Source: Aselliscus stoliczkanus (taxonomy: Eukaryota; Chordata; Mammalia; Chiroptera; Hipposideridae). From it: a stretch of DNA of 64,000 bases. The position numbers were made by a program, and so were the translations under genes. The notes under the pieces were generated by a model. That model made no database searches, was not told where the DNA came from, and was given only the letters and a program-made list of their open reading frames with translations. Every line of letters begins with the position of its first letter. Within the stretch, counting starts at the first letter, position 1. The stretch spans positions 76,839,501 to 76,903,500 of the forward strand of contig CM066731.1 of the NCBI GenBank assembly GCA_033961575.1, written 5' to 3'. This document shows, in pieces, positions 11,298-22,202 of this stretch.

Positions 11298-12168
11298 ATA
11301 GGGAAACAAAGAAACAAGTCAGAAGTAAAAGATCAGAAGAAACCTCTAGAAATGGAACCAAAAGAAACAGAGGGATCCAACCTTTCAGAGACAGAGTTTA
11401 GAACACTGATGATAAGAATGTTTAACAAACTTAGTGAGGACATAAGGAAGGATAGAGAAATCATAAAAAGCAAACAGTTAGAACTAAAGAATACAATAAC
11501 TGAAATGAAGAACACACTCGAAGGAATCACCAGTATAGTAGATGAAGCAGAGGAGTGGATCAGCGATTTGGAGACAAAATAGCAGAAATCACCCAGTTGG
11601 CACAACAAAAAGACCAAAGAATATAAAAGAATGAAAATAGTCTAAGAGCCCCATGGGACAAGATGATGTATGAGCACCTTCGACTCATAGGAATACCAGT
11701 AGGAGAAGAGAAGAAGCAAGGGGTTGAGAATGTATTTGAAAAAACAATGACTGAAAACTTCCTTACCCTGGTGAAGGAAATCAACATACATGCCCAGGAA
11801 TTGCAGAGGGTTCCAAATAAGCTGAACCCAAACAGGTCCACACCAAGACACATCATAGGTAAAATGGCAAAGTTAAAGACAGAGACAGAATCCCAAAAGC
11901 AGCAAGAGAAACACAGCAGGTTACATACAAAGGAACTCCTGTTAGACTAACAGCTGACTTGTCTACAGAAAGTCTGCAGGCCAGAAGGGAGTGGCAGGAG
12001 ATACTCAAAGTGACACAAAATAAAGGCCTACAACCAACATTGCTCTACCCATCAAGGCTATCACTTAAAATTGAAGGAGAAATAAAGAGCTTCTCAGAAA
12101 AGAATAAGCATAAGGAGTTCATTACCACCAAGGCAGCATTGCAAGAAATGTTAAAAGGGCTTTTTTAA
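11298..12168 (+). pseudogene. L1 ORF1 pseudogene (element A)
   Basis: ORF1p is the trimeric RNA-binding protein of the L1 ribonucleoprotein. The start has decayed: the position equal to the ATG of B reads ATA (11,298-11,300). The first frame gives the N-terminus and the coiled coil (motifs LSETEFRTLMIRMFNKLSED, ELKNTITEMKNTLEGI) and stops at 11,582. After a frameshift the RRM region is read at 11,663-11,950 (motif PNRSTPRHIIGKM), and the C-terminal domain in another frame at 11,959-12,168 (motif ESLQARREWQEI), ending in KGLF-stop as in B. At least two frameshifts plus the lost start leave no intact protein. Confidence 0.88.
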
Positions 12169-12224
12169 GCAAAAGAAAGGGGTAAACAAGTTAACCCAGG
12201 AAAACCAGGAATACAAATAATAAA

Positions 12225-12815
12225 ATGGCAATACATATGCACCTATCAAGCATCATTTTAAATATGAATGGGCTAAATGCTCCCATCAAAAGACAGAGAG
12301 TGACTGAGTGGATAAGAAAGTAGATCACATGTATATGCTATTTATGGAGGGAATAAGATATTTCATGCAAATGGAAATGAGGAAAAATAAAGCTGGAGTA
12401 GCAGTACTTATTTTGGACAAAATAGACTTTAAAATGAAAACTACAATAAAAGACAAAGAAGGGCACTAAAACCCTAATAAACATCTATGTACCCAACATA
12501 GGAGCTCCTAATTATATAAAACAGAATTTGAGAGATATAAAGACACAGATCAACAGTAACATTATCATAGTAGAGGACTTCAACACCCCATTATCACCAA
12601 TGGACAGATCCTCTAGACAGAAAATCAACATGGAAAGAGTGGCCTTAAATGACACTTTAGACCAGCTGGATTTCGTTGATATTTTTAGAGCATTTCATCC
12701 TGAAACAACAGAATATACATTCTTCTCAAGTGCACATGGGACATTTTCCAAGATAGACCACATTAGGCCACAAAACAAGTCTCAGTAAATTTAAGAAGAT
12801 TGAAATCATATCAAG
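12225..12815 (+). pseudogene. L1 ORF2 remnant, endonuclease N-terminal part (element A)
   Basis: It starts ATG-GCA-ATA-CAT at 12,225, the usual L1 ORF2 opening, and reaches an early stop (tag) in 'ataagaaagtag'. Downstream, 12,528-12,788 reads endonuclease sequence with motifs VEDFNTPLSPMDRSSRQK and TEYTFFSSAHGTFSKIDH. A 2-nt deletion in the segment equal to 'cacatgttaggcc' of element C (here 'cacattaggcc') throws the frame into RPQNKSQ-stop. Element B has the same deletion and ending. At 12,815/12,816 the sequence jumps to 3' UTR. The rest of the endonuclease, the Z domain and the reverse transcriptase are missing. Confidence 0.86.
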
Positions 12816-13556
12816 GATATATAAAGGAAAAACTGATGGTTGCTGGCTGGGAGGGAGTGGGGATGAGGGAGAGGGGAAAGTTTTGGACAGCGTAGATGGG
12901 TGACTACAATGTTGCCGCAGGGATATGGGGGCAGTTCTGGGAATGTAATTGATAATGTTGTGAAGAGACTATTATATTAAGTGAAATAAGTCAGTTGGAG
13001 AAAGACAAATACCATACGATCTCACTTATATGTGGAATCTGAAAGACTGAATGAACGAGCAAAGTAAACAGACTCATAGATATAGAGGAAAAACTAAGGG
13101 TTGCTAGTTGGGAGGGGGGTGAAGATGAGGGAGAAGGGAAAGGGATTAGACAGCATAAATAGACAACTATAATATTGCCACAGGGATATGAAACACAGTT
13201 CGGGGAATATTATAATGTTATAGAAATTTTGTGGCATGTCAGATGGTCACATATCTTGGTAGGGAGACCACTTCATGGATGGAGTAGAGGCTTGATCACT
13301 GCACTGTATACCTGAAGCTGATGTTGTATAATATTATATGCCAACTGTAACTGAATATATAGATAGTCACGGGATGTGGAGTATACTGAAGAAGGGAGTC
13401 AAGGGAATTGTAATAGATATGTATGATATGGGCAGGGAGGAGTGGGGTGGCGAACTAGGGGAGGGTTTTGTCACTTTGAGGGGTAAAAAGTATGGCTGTT
13501 GCATTGAAACTAATTAAAAAACTGTTTATTTCACAATAAAAGATTTAAAGTTTAAA
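12816..13556 (+). repeat. duplicated 3' UTR module of element A
   Basis: The first partial 3' UTR (12,816-12,963, 'ataaaggaaaaactgatggttgctggctggg...gtaattgataatgttgtgaa') is followed by the ORF2 C-terminal tail ('agactattatattaagtgaaataagtcag...gtggaatctga') and then by the full 3' UTR, which repeats the same module from 'atagatatagaggaaaaactaagggttgctagttggg'. It ends with 'cacaataaaagatttaaag' and a short poly(A). The same order occurs in element B. Confidence 0.85.
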
Positions 13557-13566
13557 AAAAATCCAA

Positions 13567-15140
13567 CATAAACTAACAGCAACAACATCAACAAATCTTG
13601 GGCCCAACACACAAAAAATCAATCTCATTTCTATATACTAAAATAATCATGTGGAAACCAAAATAGAAGCACAATGCCATTTATAATTACTACATAGAAA
13701 ATTAAATACTTAGGTTTACACATAACAAAATATGTATAAGATATGTATGCTAAAAATTACAAAGTGCTTATGAAAGAAGGACAAAGTAAACCTAAATAAA
13801 TGTCCAAGATACAATGATTCTGTCAATTCTCCCCAAACTGATCATTGGATTTAATGCAATTGTTAAAATTCCAGCAAGCTCTTTTGCATAGATAACCTCA
13901 TAACAAACTTTACATGGAAAAGTGAGCATCCTAAAAATAGGTAAAACAAACTTAACAAAGAAGAATAAAATGGGAAGGATCACTGTGCCTATATTCAGGC
14001 CTGATACATATCTGTAGTAACAAGGCAGTATGATATTGGAGGAATAGTAGACACATAGATCAATGAAACGAAACAGATATCACTCCCCTCCCCCTACACA
14101 CACACACAAATAGCCCAGGAATAGGCCCTCACAGATAGCCTAAGTGATTTTTTTTGGTTAAAAAACAAAATCAATTTGCTGGAGGGAAACTTTTCAACAA
14201 GCAGTGTTGGAGCAGTTTGATATCCATAAGCAAAATTTACAAAGGAACCTCAACCCAAACCTCAGAGTTAACTCAAAATGGATCCCAAGTTTAAAAGTAA
14301 AACACAAAATGATGAAACTCTTAGAAAAGCTTGAAAAATATCTTAGGATTCAAAGTTGAGGCAAAGACTTCTTAAAATTGACATCAAAAGCATGATCCAT
14401 AAAAGTAAATATTGATTGATTGTACTTGATCAAAATTAAATACACTCGCTCTGTGAAAGACCCTGTTGAGAGGGGAGAAAGAAATCTACATAGTAAGATC
14501 GAATATTTGAAAATCACATATCTGACAAAGGATTTGTATTCAAAATATATAAAAATTTTCGAAACTCAACAATATGGAAACAATCCAATGAGAAAATGGG
14601 CAAAAGACATGAATAGATATTTCACCAAAGAAGATACACAAATATAACATAAGCACATGAAAAATATTTGACATCACTAAATCAGGAAATGTAGATTAAA
14701 ATCACAGTGAATTTCGGTACACAGTCATAATGGCTGAAATTAAAAATAATAGTGGCAATACCAAATGCTGGTGAGGATACAAGAAAACTGATCATTCATA
14801 CATTATTGGTGAGATTGTACAGTGGCAAACAGTTTGATAGATTCTTTTAAAACTAAATGTGTAACTATCATCTGACCAAACAATTGCACAATTGACTGTT
14901 TACCCCCAAGAAATGAAAACTTGTGTTCCATAAAAACTGGTACATAATTATGCATGGCAGATTTACTCATAATTGCCCAAAACTGGAAACAATACAGATA
15001 TTCTTTAATGGGTGATTATTTAAATATCCTGTGATTCAACCATACTCAGTAATAAACTGGTGGTGTACCCAACCACTTCGATGAATTTCCATATGATTTT
15101 TCTGAGTGAAAAAACATTAATCTCAAAAGGTTACATGCTG
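13567..15140 (+). repeat. old L1 ORF2 3' part (host L1, part 3)
   Basis: This continues the L1 split by element A: 'ctcatttctatatactaaaataatca', 'atacttaggtttacacataac', 'ctaaaaattacaaagtgcttatgaaagaa', 'attctgtcaattctccccaaactgat', 'aaggcagtatgatattggagg', 'cataatggctgaaattaaaaataatag', 'aatgctggtgaggatacaagaaaactg'. The frame is broken throughout; for example 14,420-14,647 is only a short residual frame (motif IKYTRSVKDPVERGERN). Confidence 0.88.
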
Positions 15141-15269
15141 GGCCGGCCAAGTGGCATGGTGGTTAAGAGCTGGCTTGGGATGCCAGCAGCCCTGGTTCAG
15201 ATCCCACATATGAGGGCCAGTGACACTGCCCTCAAAAAATTTAAAAAAAAATTTTTTTTTTTAAAAATG
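15141..15269 (+). repeat. tRNA-derived SINE (abundant short family)
   Basis: Plus-strand copy 3 with A-box-like head 'gtggcatggtggttaagagctgg' and B box 'tggttcagatccc'. The 3' end has an A-rich then T-rich tract. The TSD 'ttacatgctg' is perfect at 15,131-15,140 and 15,270-15,279. It is inserted in the 3' part of the old L1. Confidence 0.93.
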
Positions 15270-15279
15270 TTACATGCTG

Positions 15280-15530
15280 TATGATTTATTTTTATGACAT
15301 TCTTTAAATGACAAAATAATAGAAATGAATAACATTTCATAGTATTTGTTAGCCTTCAGGGAGAGACCAGAGGAGGAAAGTCTGAGAAAAATGAATGTAG
15401 CACTAAACAAAGCAATAGGAAAAATCCTTCTGGTGATGGATCTATTCTATCTTGGCTGTATCAAGATCAATAGCCCAGTTGTGATATTTTAACTATAGTT
15501 TTGTAAGATGTTGCCACAGGAGGAAAGTGG
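15280..15530 (+). repeat. old L1 3' UTR (host L1, part 4)
   Basis: Typical old L1 3' end: 'tatgacattctttaaatgac', 'agggagagaccagaggagg', 'gtgatggatctattctatcttggctgt', 'gttttgtaagatgttgccacaggaggaaa'. The element ends here. Confidence 0.78.
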
Positions 15531-15531
15531 A

Positions 15532-15913
15532 TGTATTACTTTGCTAGCGCTGCTTAACAAAACACTATAGATTGGATGGCTTAAACAACAGAAATTTATT
15601 TCCTCACAGTTCTGAAGGCTCAAAGTCCAAGATCAAGGTGTTGCAGGTTTGGTTTCATCTGAGGCTTCTCTCGTTGACTAGCAGATGGCCACTTTTCCCT
15701 CTGCCTTCACGTGATCTTTCCTCTGTGTCTGTGTCCTAATGGCCTCTTCTTATAACGATGCCAGTCAGATTGAATTGGAGACAACTATAATTACCTTATT
15801 TTACCTTAACTACTAATTTAAATGTCCTATCTCCAAATACAGATACCTTTTGGGGTACTGAGTTTTAGGACATGAACATATGAATATAGGTGAACACAGT
15901 TCATCCCGTTTCA
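15532..15913 (-). repeat. MaLR LTR, MLT1-like
   Basis: On the minus strand this is the known MLT1 layout: 'atgaactgtgttcacc...catatgttcatgtcctaaaactcag' at the start, a 'ggagataggac' block, and the end 'aataaatttctgttgtttaagccatcc' with 'gcaaagtaatac'. On the plus strand these read as 'ggcttaaacaacagaaatttattt' and 'tctgaaggctcaaagtccaagatcaagg'. It is about 380 bp, diverged, and a solo LTR. Old non-coding ERVL-MaLR fossil. Confidence 0.75.
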
Positions 15914-16190
15914 AAGACATTATTTCCTGTATTATTTATTGTAACTGTATATAAATCTATCATTATCTCAAAATAAATAGTTTAATTGTAAAAAATAATC
16001 TGAATCCTTATTATTCCTCATTATATTAAGAAAATAACTGAAGCCCAAAGCATTGCAGTTATTTTGAAGTTATGGGCACTCTAAGATAGCTGCAGGCAAC
16101 AATTAATTTATTTCATTCAACTGAAGTTTTAATAGGTATCTAATGAGTATCTATTGTGTCATGTGATGTACTAGTTTTTAAAATATAGAG
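15914..16190. other. spacer, no clear feature
   Basis: AT-rich DNA between two old repeats. Nothing recognised. Confidence 0.5.
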
Positions 16191-16194
16191 ATAA

Positions 16195-16655
16195 CTAATA
16201 TCTAAATAACTGTGGTGGTTAATTTTATATGTTAACTTGCCTGGACTATGGTGTGCCCAGATATTTGGTCAAACATTATTTTGAATGTGAGGGCGTTTTT
16301 AAATGATATTAACATTTAAATCAGTAGAGTCAGTAAAGTAGATTGCTCTCCCTAATGTGGGTGGACCTCATCCTATCAATTGAAGGTCTGAATAGAAGAA
16401 AAAGGCTGACCCTCTCCTGAGTGAGAGAGAATTCTTTCTGCCTGCCTTTGAAATTGTACATCTGCTTTTTTCATGCCATTGGACTCAAATTAAATGTGGG
16501 CTCTTCTGGGGTCTGGTCAGCCTGTGCTTTCAGACTGGAACTATACTATCAGCTCTCCTAACCTACACCTTGCTGACTAACACTGGAACTTACCAGCCAG
16601 TCTCCAAAGTTGTGAGTAAATTCCTTGTTAAAAATATATATATATATATATATGA
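16195..16655 (+). repeat. ancient mammal-wide interspersed repeat, name not assigned
   Basis: Order of segments: 'ggttaattttatatgttaacttgcctgg', 'gtgcccagatatttggtcaaacattattttg', 'agattgctctccctaatgtgggtggacctcatcc', 'tcaattgaaggtctgaatagaag', then 'ggactggaactata'-like repeats and 'gtgagtaaattccttgtt', ending in (TA)n. I recognise this as a common mammalian repeat of LTR-like make-up, but cannot assign the family name with confidence. Confidence 0.6.
16635..16655. repeat. (TA)n short microsatellite
   Basis: About ten TA units at the boundary between the old repeat and element C. The presence of this tract hides any TSD of element C. Confidence 0.9.
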
Positions 16656-17325
16656 CACACCTGGGAAAACAGCTGTATGTTTCGTTTCCCATAAGAGTCA
16701 TTGCTAAAAGCAGAAATGGCAGTGACTTTGTAAAAACTACCAATCACACATCACAACCACACTCATGTACAGCAAACCTGCAGTGCCAGGATCACACTAG
16801 GCATCAGGTGGCCGTCTTTGTTCCCACAAGACACAGAGGAATATTTGTACAGTAGAGGACAAACTGAAGAGAGCTTGGACTTTAGCCAAGACTGGCACTG
16901 GAGACACAAGAATCATCATACCCACAGGCCAATTTTAGATAAAACCAGAGCATTTCTGGGTTTGACATACAGGAGTCACACCCAAAAGGAAGTTGCTACA
17001 GGTGCAAGGGCCAAAGGGTCCAAGCCTCATCAGAGGGATCAACCCCCACACAGCAACCCATAAACTGCAGATACTGCTGATCCTCACAGCTGATCAGCCT
17101 GGAAATCAATCCCACCTACTGACAAGCCAAAAGTAATCAAAGCTAAACATCAACAGGTGAAGACACACAACACAAGTAACACCTCAGATATACACACACA
17201 AGAGAATAGGGAGATTGAGTAATTCAAATATAAAGGACACGCACCGTGTAAGTTTACCCAGAAAAGACTGAGAGACCTAGGGGATCTATTGGTTATATTG
17301 AAGCAAGCACAAAGAGTAAACCAGA

Positions 17326-18222
17326 ATGGGGAGACAAAGAAATACAACTCAAATAAAAGAACAGAAGAAACCTCCTAACTCAGTGGAACTAGAGGAAATA
17401 GAGGTTAACAACCTATCGGAGACAGAGTTCCAAACACTGATTATTAGAATGTTCAAGGAAATTAATGAAAATATAAAGAATGATAGAGAAATCATGAAAA
17501 GCAACCAGCTAGAACTTAAGAATGCAATTACTGAATCAAATAACAAATTCGATGGAATGACTAGCAGATTGGACGAAGCAGAAAATCGAATCAGTGACTT
17601 AGAAGACAAGATAGCAGAGATCACCCAAGCAGAACAACGAAAAGAAAAAAGAATGAAAAACATGGAAAATAGTTTAAGAGAGCTGGGGGACAACATCAAA
17701 TGCAATACCTTCCGGATCTTTGGAGTACCAGAAGGAGAAGAAAAGGAGCAAGGGATTGAGAAGATATTTGAAGTAATAATGTCTGAAAACTTCCCCAACC
17801 TGGCAAAGGACATTGAAATACAAGCCCAGGAAGTGCACAGAGTTCCAATCAAGATGATCCCAAACAGGCCCACACCAAGACACATTATAGTGAAAATGGC
17901 AAGGGTTAAGGACAAAGACAGAATCCTTAAAGCAGCAAGGGAAAGGCAGCAAGTTACTTACAAGGGTACCCCCATAAGATTATCAGCCTACTTTTCTACA
18001 GAAACTTTGCAGGCAAGAAGGGAGTGGCAGGAAGTTTTCTAAGTGATGAAAAATAAAGGCCTACAACTCAGTTTGCTGTATCCAGCAAGGCTATCATTTA
18101 AAATTGACGGAGAGATAAAGAGCTTCCCAGAAAAGAACAAGTTAAGGGAATTCATTACCACCAAGCCAGCTTTGAAGGAAATGTTAAAGGGCTTCTTTAA
18201 GCAGAAGAGAAAACCTAACTAA
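17326..18222 (+). pseudogene. L1 ORF1, single premature stop (element C)
   Basis: This would encode a 298-residue ORF1p, an RNA-binding chaperone that trimerises and coats L1 RNA. It starts at ATG 17,326 (MGRQRNTTQ). Residues ~40-115 are a heptad-rich coiled coil (motifs ENIKNDREIMKSNQLELKN, SRLDEAENRISDLEDKI). The RRM follows from ~residue 125 (TFRIFGVPEGEE; RPTPRHIIVKMARV near 181). The C-terminal domain begins near 215 (STETLQARREWQEV). One TAA at 18,040-18,042 interrupts it; in the other copies this position is AAA (Lys) in 'tcaaagtgatg/acac'. After the stop the same frame continues to 18,220-18,222 (ITTKPALKEMLKGFF). This is the least damaged gene of the window. Confidence 0.93.
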
Positions 18223-18248
18223 GGAAGACTAGGAACACAAATAACAAA

Positions 18249-21200
18249 ACGGCAATAAATACACACCTATCAATAATCACGTTAAATATAAATGGAGTAA
18301 ATACTCCAATCAAAAGACATAGGGTTGCTGAATGGATAAGAAAGCAAGACCCCGGCATATGCTGTATACAAGAGACACACCTCAGATCAAAAGACACATA
18401 CAGGGCCGGCCAAGTGGCGCGGTGGTTAAGCGCTGGCCTAGGAAGCCAGCGGCCCCTGTTCGGTCCCACATAAGAGGGCCAGTGATACTGCCCTCAAAAA
18501 AAAAAAAAAAAAAAAAGACACATACAGGGTGAAAGTAAAGGGATGGAGTAAAGTATTTCCTGCAAATGGAATGGAGAAAAAAGCTGGATTAGCGATACTT
18601 ATATCAGATAAGATGGACTTTAAATTGAAGAATATAATAAAGGATAAAGAAGGACACTTCATAATAATAAAGGGATCGATCCAACAAGAGGAAATAACCC
18701 TAGTAAACATCTATGCACCTAACAAAGGAGCTCCTAAATATATAAAACAGGTATTGTCAGACATAAAAACGGAGATCAACAGTAACACTATCATAGTAGG
18801 GGACTTCAACACCCCACTGTCACCAATAGACAGATCCTCCAGACAGAAAATCAATGCGGAAACAGTGACCTTAAATGACACATTAGACAACCTGGATTTA
18901 ACAGACATTTTCAGAGCATTTCACCCCAAAACTACAGAATATACATTCTTCTCAAGCGCACATGGAACATTTTCTAAGATAGACCACATGTTAGGCCACA
19001 AAAAAAGTGAATAAATTTAAGAAGATTGAAATAATTTCAAGTGTCTTCTCTGACCACAGTGCTATGAAACTAGAAATCAATTATAAGAACGCTGGAAAGC
19101 TGTCAAATAAATGGAGGCTAAATAACATGCTACTAAATAACAAGTGGGTCACAAATGAGATCAAGGAGCAAATAAAAAGGTACCTCGAGACAAACAGAAA
19201 TGAAAACACCACGACCCAAAATCTCTGGGATGCTGCAAAAGCAGTCCTAAGAGGGAAGTTTATAGCAGTGCAGGCCTACCTAAACAAGGGAGAAAAATCT
19301 CAAATCAGCAGGTTATCCTTACACCTAAGGAAACTGGAAAAAGAACAGCAAAAGAAGACCAAGGAGAGTACAAGAAAGGAGATAATAAAGATCAGAGCAG
19401 AAATAAATAATATAGAGAACAGAAAAACAATTCAAAAGATCAGTGAAACCAAGTGCTGGTTTTTTGAGAAGACAAACAAAATTGACAAACCTATAGCCAG
19501 GCTCATCAAAAAAAAAAAAAAAGAGGGAGGACTCAAATTAGTAAAATCAGGAATGAAAGAGGGGAAATGACTACGGACATCACAGAAATACAAAAAATTC
19601 TAAGAAATTACTATGAACAACTATATGCCAATAAATTTGACAATATGGAAGAAAAGGATAATTTTCTAGAAGCATACAACCTTCCAAAGCTAGCGCAAGA
19701 AGAAACAGAAAATCTAAATACCCTGATTACTACCAAGGAAATTGAATCAGTAATTGACAAGTTCCCAAAAAGCAAAAGCCCTGGACCAGATGGCTTCACA
19801 AGTGAATTTTATCGAACATTCAAAAAAGAACTATCACCTGTTCTTCTCTAACTATTCCAAAAAATCCAGAAGGAGGGAAGACTCCCAAACTCTTTTTATG
19901 AAGCCACTATCATCCTGATTCCAAAACCAGATAAAGACAGCACAAAAAAGTAAACTACAGGCCAATATCCCTAATGAATATAGATGGAAAAATTCTCAAT
20001 AAAATATTAGCAAACAGAATTCAGCAATATATTGAGAAGATCATACATCTTGATCAAGTGGGTGTCATCCCTAGTATGCAAGGCTGGTTCAACATCCGTA
20101 AATCAATTAATGTGATACACCACATCAACAAAATGAAGGATAAAGATCACATGGTCATTTCAATAGATGCAGAAAAAGCATTTGACAAAAATCCAACAGC
20201 CATTTATGTTAAAAACCCTTAGGAAAGTGGGAATACAGGTATCATATCTCAACATAATAAAAGCCAATATGATAAACCTACAGCTAACATCATACTCAAT
20301 GGGGATAAGCTAAAACCATTCCCCTTAAGATCAGGAACAAGACAAGACAAGGCTGTCCACTTTCTGCTCTTTTAATCAACATACTTTGGGAATTTCTAGC
20401 CACAGCAATCAGACAACAAAAAGAAATAAAAGGCATCCAAATTGGCAAGGAAGAAGTAAAATTGTCATTATATGCAGATGACATGATACTGTATATAGAG
20501 AACCACAAAGACTCCATCAAAAAACTACTGGAACTGATAGATGAATTCAGTAAAGTAGCAGGATATAAAATCAATGTTCAGAAATCAGTGGCATTTGCAT
20601 ATACCAATAATAAACTAACGGAAGGAGATATTAAGAAAAGTGTCCCATTTATAATTGCTTCAAGAACGATAAAATACCCAGGAATAAATTTAACCAAAGA
20701 AATGAAATATGTGTACTCAGAAAATTATAAGACACTGAAGAAAGAAATCAAAGAAGATACAAATAAATGGGAACACCTACCATGCTCATGGATAGGCTGA
20801 GTTAATATAGTTAAAATGTCCATTCTGCCTAAAGCAATATATAGATTCAATGCAATTCCTATCAAACTACCAAGGGCATTTTTCACAGAAATAGAAATTA
20901 TAATTCTAAAATATATATGGAACCATAAAAGACCCCAAATAGTCTCGGCAATCCTGAGAAATAAGAACAAAGTCGGGTGGATCACGCTACCAGACATCAA
21001 AACCTACTACAAGGCTACAGTAATCAAGACAGTATGGTATTGGCATAAAAACAGGCACATAGATCAGTGGAATAGAACAGAGAGCCCAGAAATAAATCCA
21101 GGCATTCACGGACAATTAATCCATGAAAAGGGAAGCAAGAATTTACATTGAAGTAAAGATAGTCTATTCAATAAATGGTGCTGGGAAAATTGGATTGACA

Positions 21201-22202
21201 CATGCAAAAAAATGAAACTGGACCACCTCCTTACGCCATATACAAGAACAAATTCAAAATGGATTAAGGACTTAAATGTAAGACCTGAAACCATAAAACT
21301 ACTAAAAGAAAATATAGGGAGTACATTTGCAGACATTACCCGGAGCAATATTTTTACTGATACATCCCTACGGGCAAGGGAAGTAAAAGGAAAAATGAAC
21401 ATATGAGATTATATCAGACTTAAAAGTTTTTTTAACAACAAAGGAAACCATCAATAAAACAAAAAGGCAGCCTACTGAATGGGAGAATATATTTGCCAAC
21501 GATATATCTGATAAGGGGTTAATATCTAAAATTTATAAAACACTCATGAAACTCAACACCAAAAAAACAAACAACCCAATTAAAAAATGGGCAGAAGATA
21601 CGGAGAGACATTTCTCTAAAGAGGACATACAGATGGCCAACAGACATATGAAAAAATGTTCAACCTCAGTGGTCATTAGGGAAATGCAAATAAAAACCAC
21701 AATGAGATATCACCTCACTGCAGTCAGAATGGCTATCATCAATAAATCAACAAACAACAAGTGCTGGTGGGGCTGTGGGGAAAAGGGGACCCTGCTGCAC
21801 TGTTGGTGGGATTGCAGATTGGTGCAGCCACTATGGAAGTCAGTATGGAGGTATCTCAAATAACTGGAAATGGAACTACCTCTTGACCCAGGAATTTCAC
21901 TCCTAGGTGTTTATCCTGAAAAACCCAAGATTCTTATCCAAAAAAATTTATGCACCCGTATGTTCATTGCAGCCCTATTTACAATAGCTAAGACTTGGAA
22001 ACAACCAAAATGCCCATCAGTAGGTGACTGGATTAAGAAACTGTGGTACATTTGTACAATGGAATATTACTCTGCTATAAAGAAGAATGAAATTGCACCA
22101 ATTGCAATGATATGGAGGGACCTAGAGACTATTATGTTAAGTGAAATAAGTCAGTCAGAGAAAGACAAATACCATATGATCTCACTCATATGTGGAATCT
22201 GA
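18249..22202 (+). pseudogene. L1 ORF2 pseudogene: endonuclease, RT, C-terminal (element C)
   Basis: ORF2p nicks target DNA with an APE-type endonuclease and reverse transcribes L1 RNA. The start codon has become ACG at 18,249. A SINE sits at 18,405-18,512. The endonuclease reads in 18,529-19,014 (motifs [33 protein letters not shown]) and continues in another frame from 19,007 ([12 protein letters not shown]). RT motifs include FPKSKSPGPDGFTSEFY (about 19,760) and [12 protein letters not shown] (about 20,150). The catalytic YADD is intact at 20,471-20,482. The C-terminal part has [25 protein letters not shown] and WNHKRPQI sequence near 20,820-20,940 and a Cys-rich [18 protein letters not shown] segment near 21,765. 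At least eight frameshifts or stops break it. Confidence 0.92.
18405..18512 (+). repeat. tRNA-derived SINE (abundant short family)
   Basis: Copy 4, with head 'gccggccaagtggcgcggtggttaag' and a ~22-nt A tail. The TSD at 18,389-18,404 and 18,513-18,528 is a perfect 16 bp. It splits the ORF2 endonuclease of element C, so it postdates C. Confidence 0.96.

Larger units (their letters stand above)
10307..13556 (+). mobile_element. element A: ORF2-deleted L1 (HAL1-like), full 5' to 3'
   Basis: A complete non-autonomous L1 of 3.25 kb. Order: 5' UTR (10,307-11,297), ORF1 (11,298-12,168), ORF2 start retaining only part of the endonuclease (12,225-12,815), a 3' UTR fragment (12,816-12,963), the last ~100 nt of ORF2 (about 12,964-13,058), and a second, complete 3' UTR (13,059-13,556). 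The reverse transcriptase is wholly absent. The flanks 10,297-10,306 and 13,557-13,566 ('aaaaatccaa') are a 10-bp TSD in an older L1. Element B (36,138-39,475, minus strand) has the same two internal junctions. The family analogue is HAL1, an L1 that keeps ORF1 and loses ORF2, and which depends on a full L1 for reverse transcription. Confidence 0.88.

Noticed and set aside
16656..16760. TSD for element C
   Set aside because: I compared the flank after 22,743 with the sequence before ~16,700 and found no convincing match; the TA tract may hide it, so the 5' edge stays approximate.
17349..17915. 188-codon minus-strand frame
   Set aside because: Shadow of the ORF1 of element C on the opposite strand. 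Same for 37,662-38,069 opposite element B ORF1 and 60,952-61,212 opposite element E ORF1.
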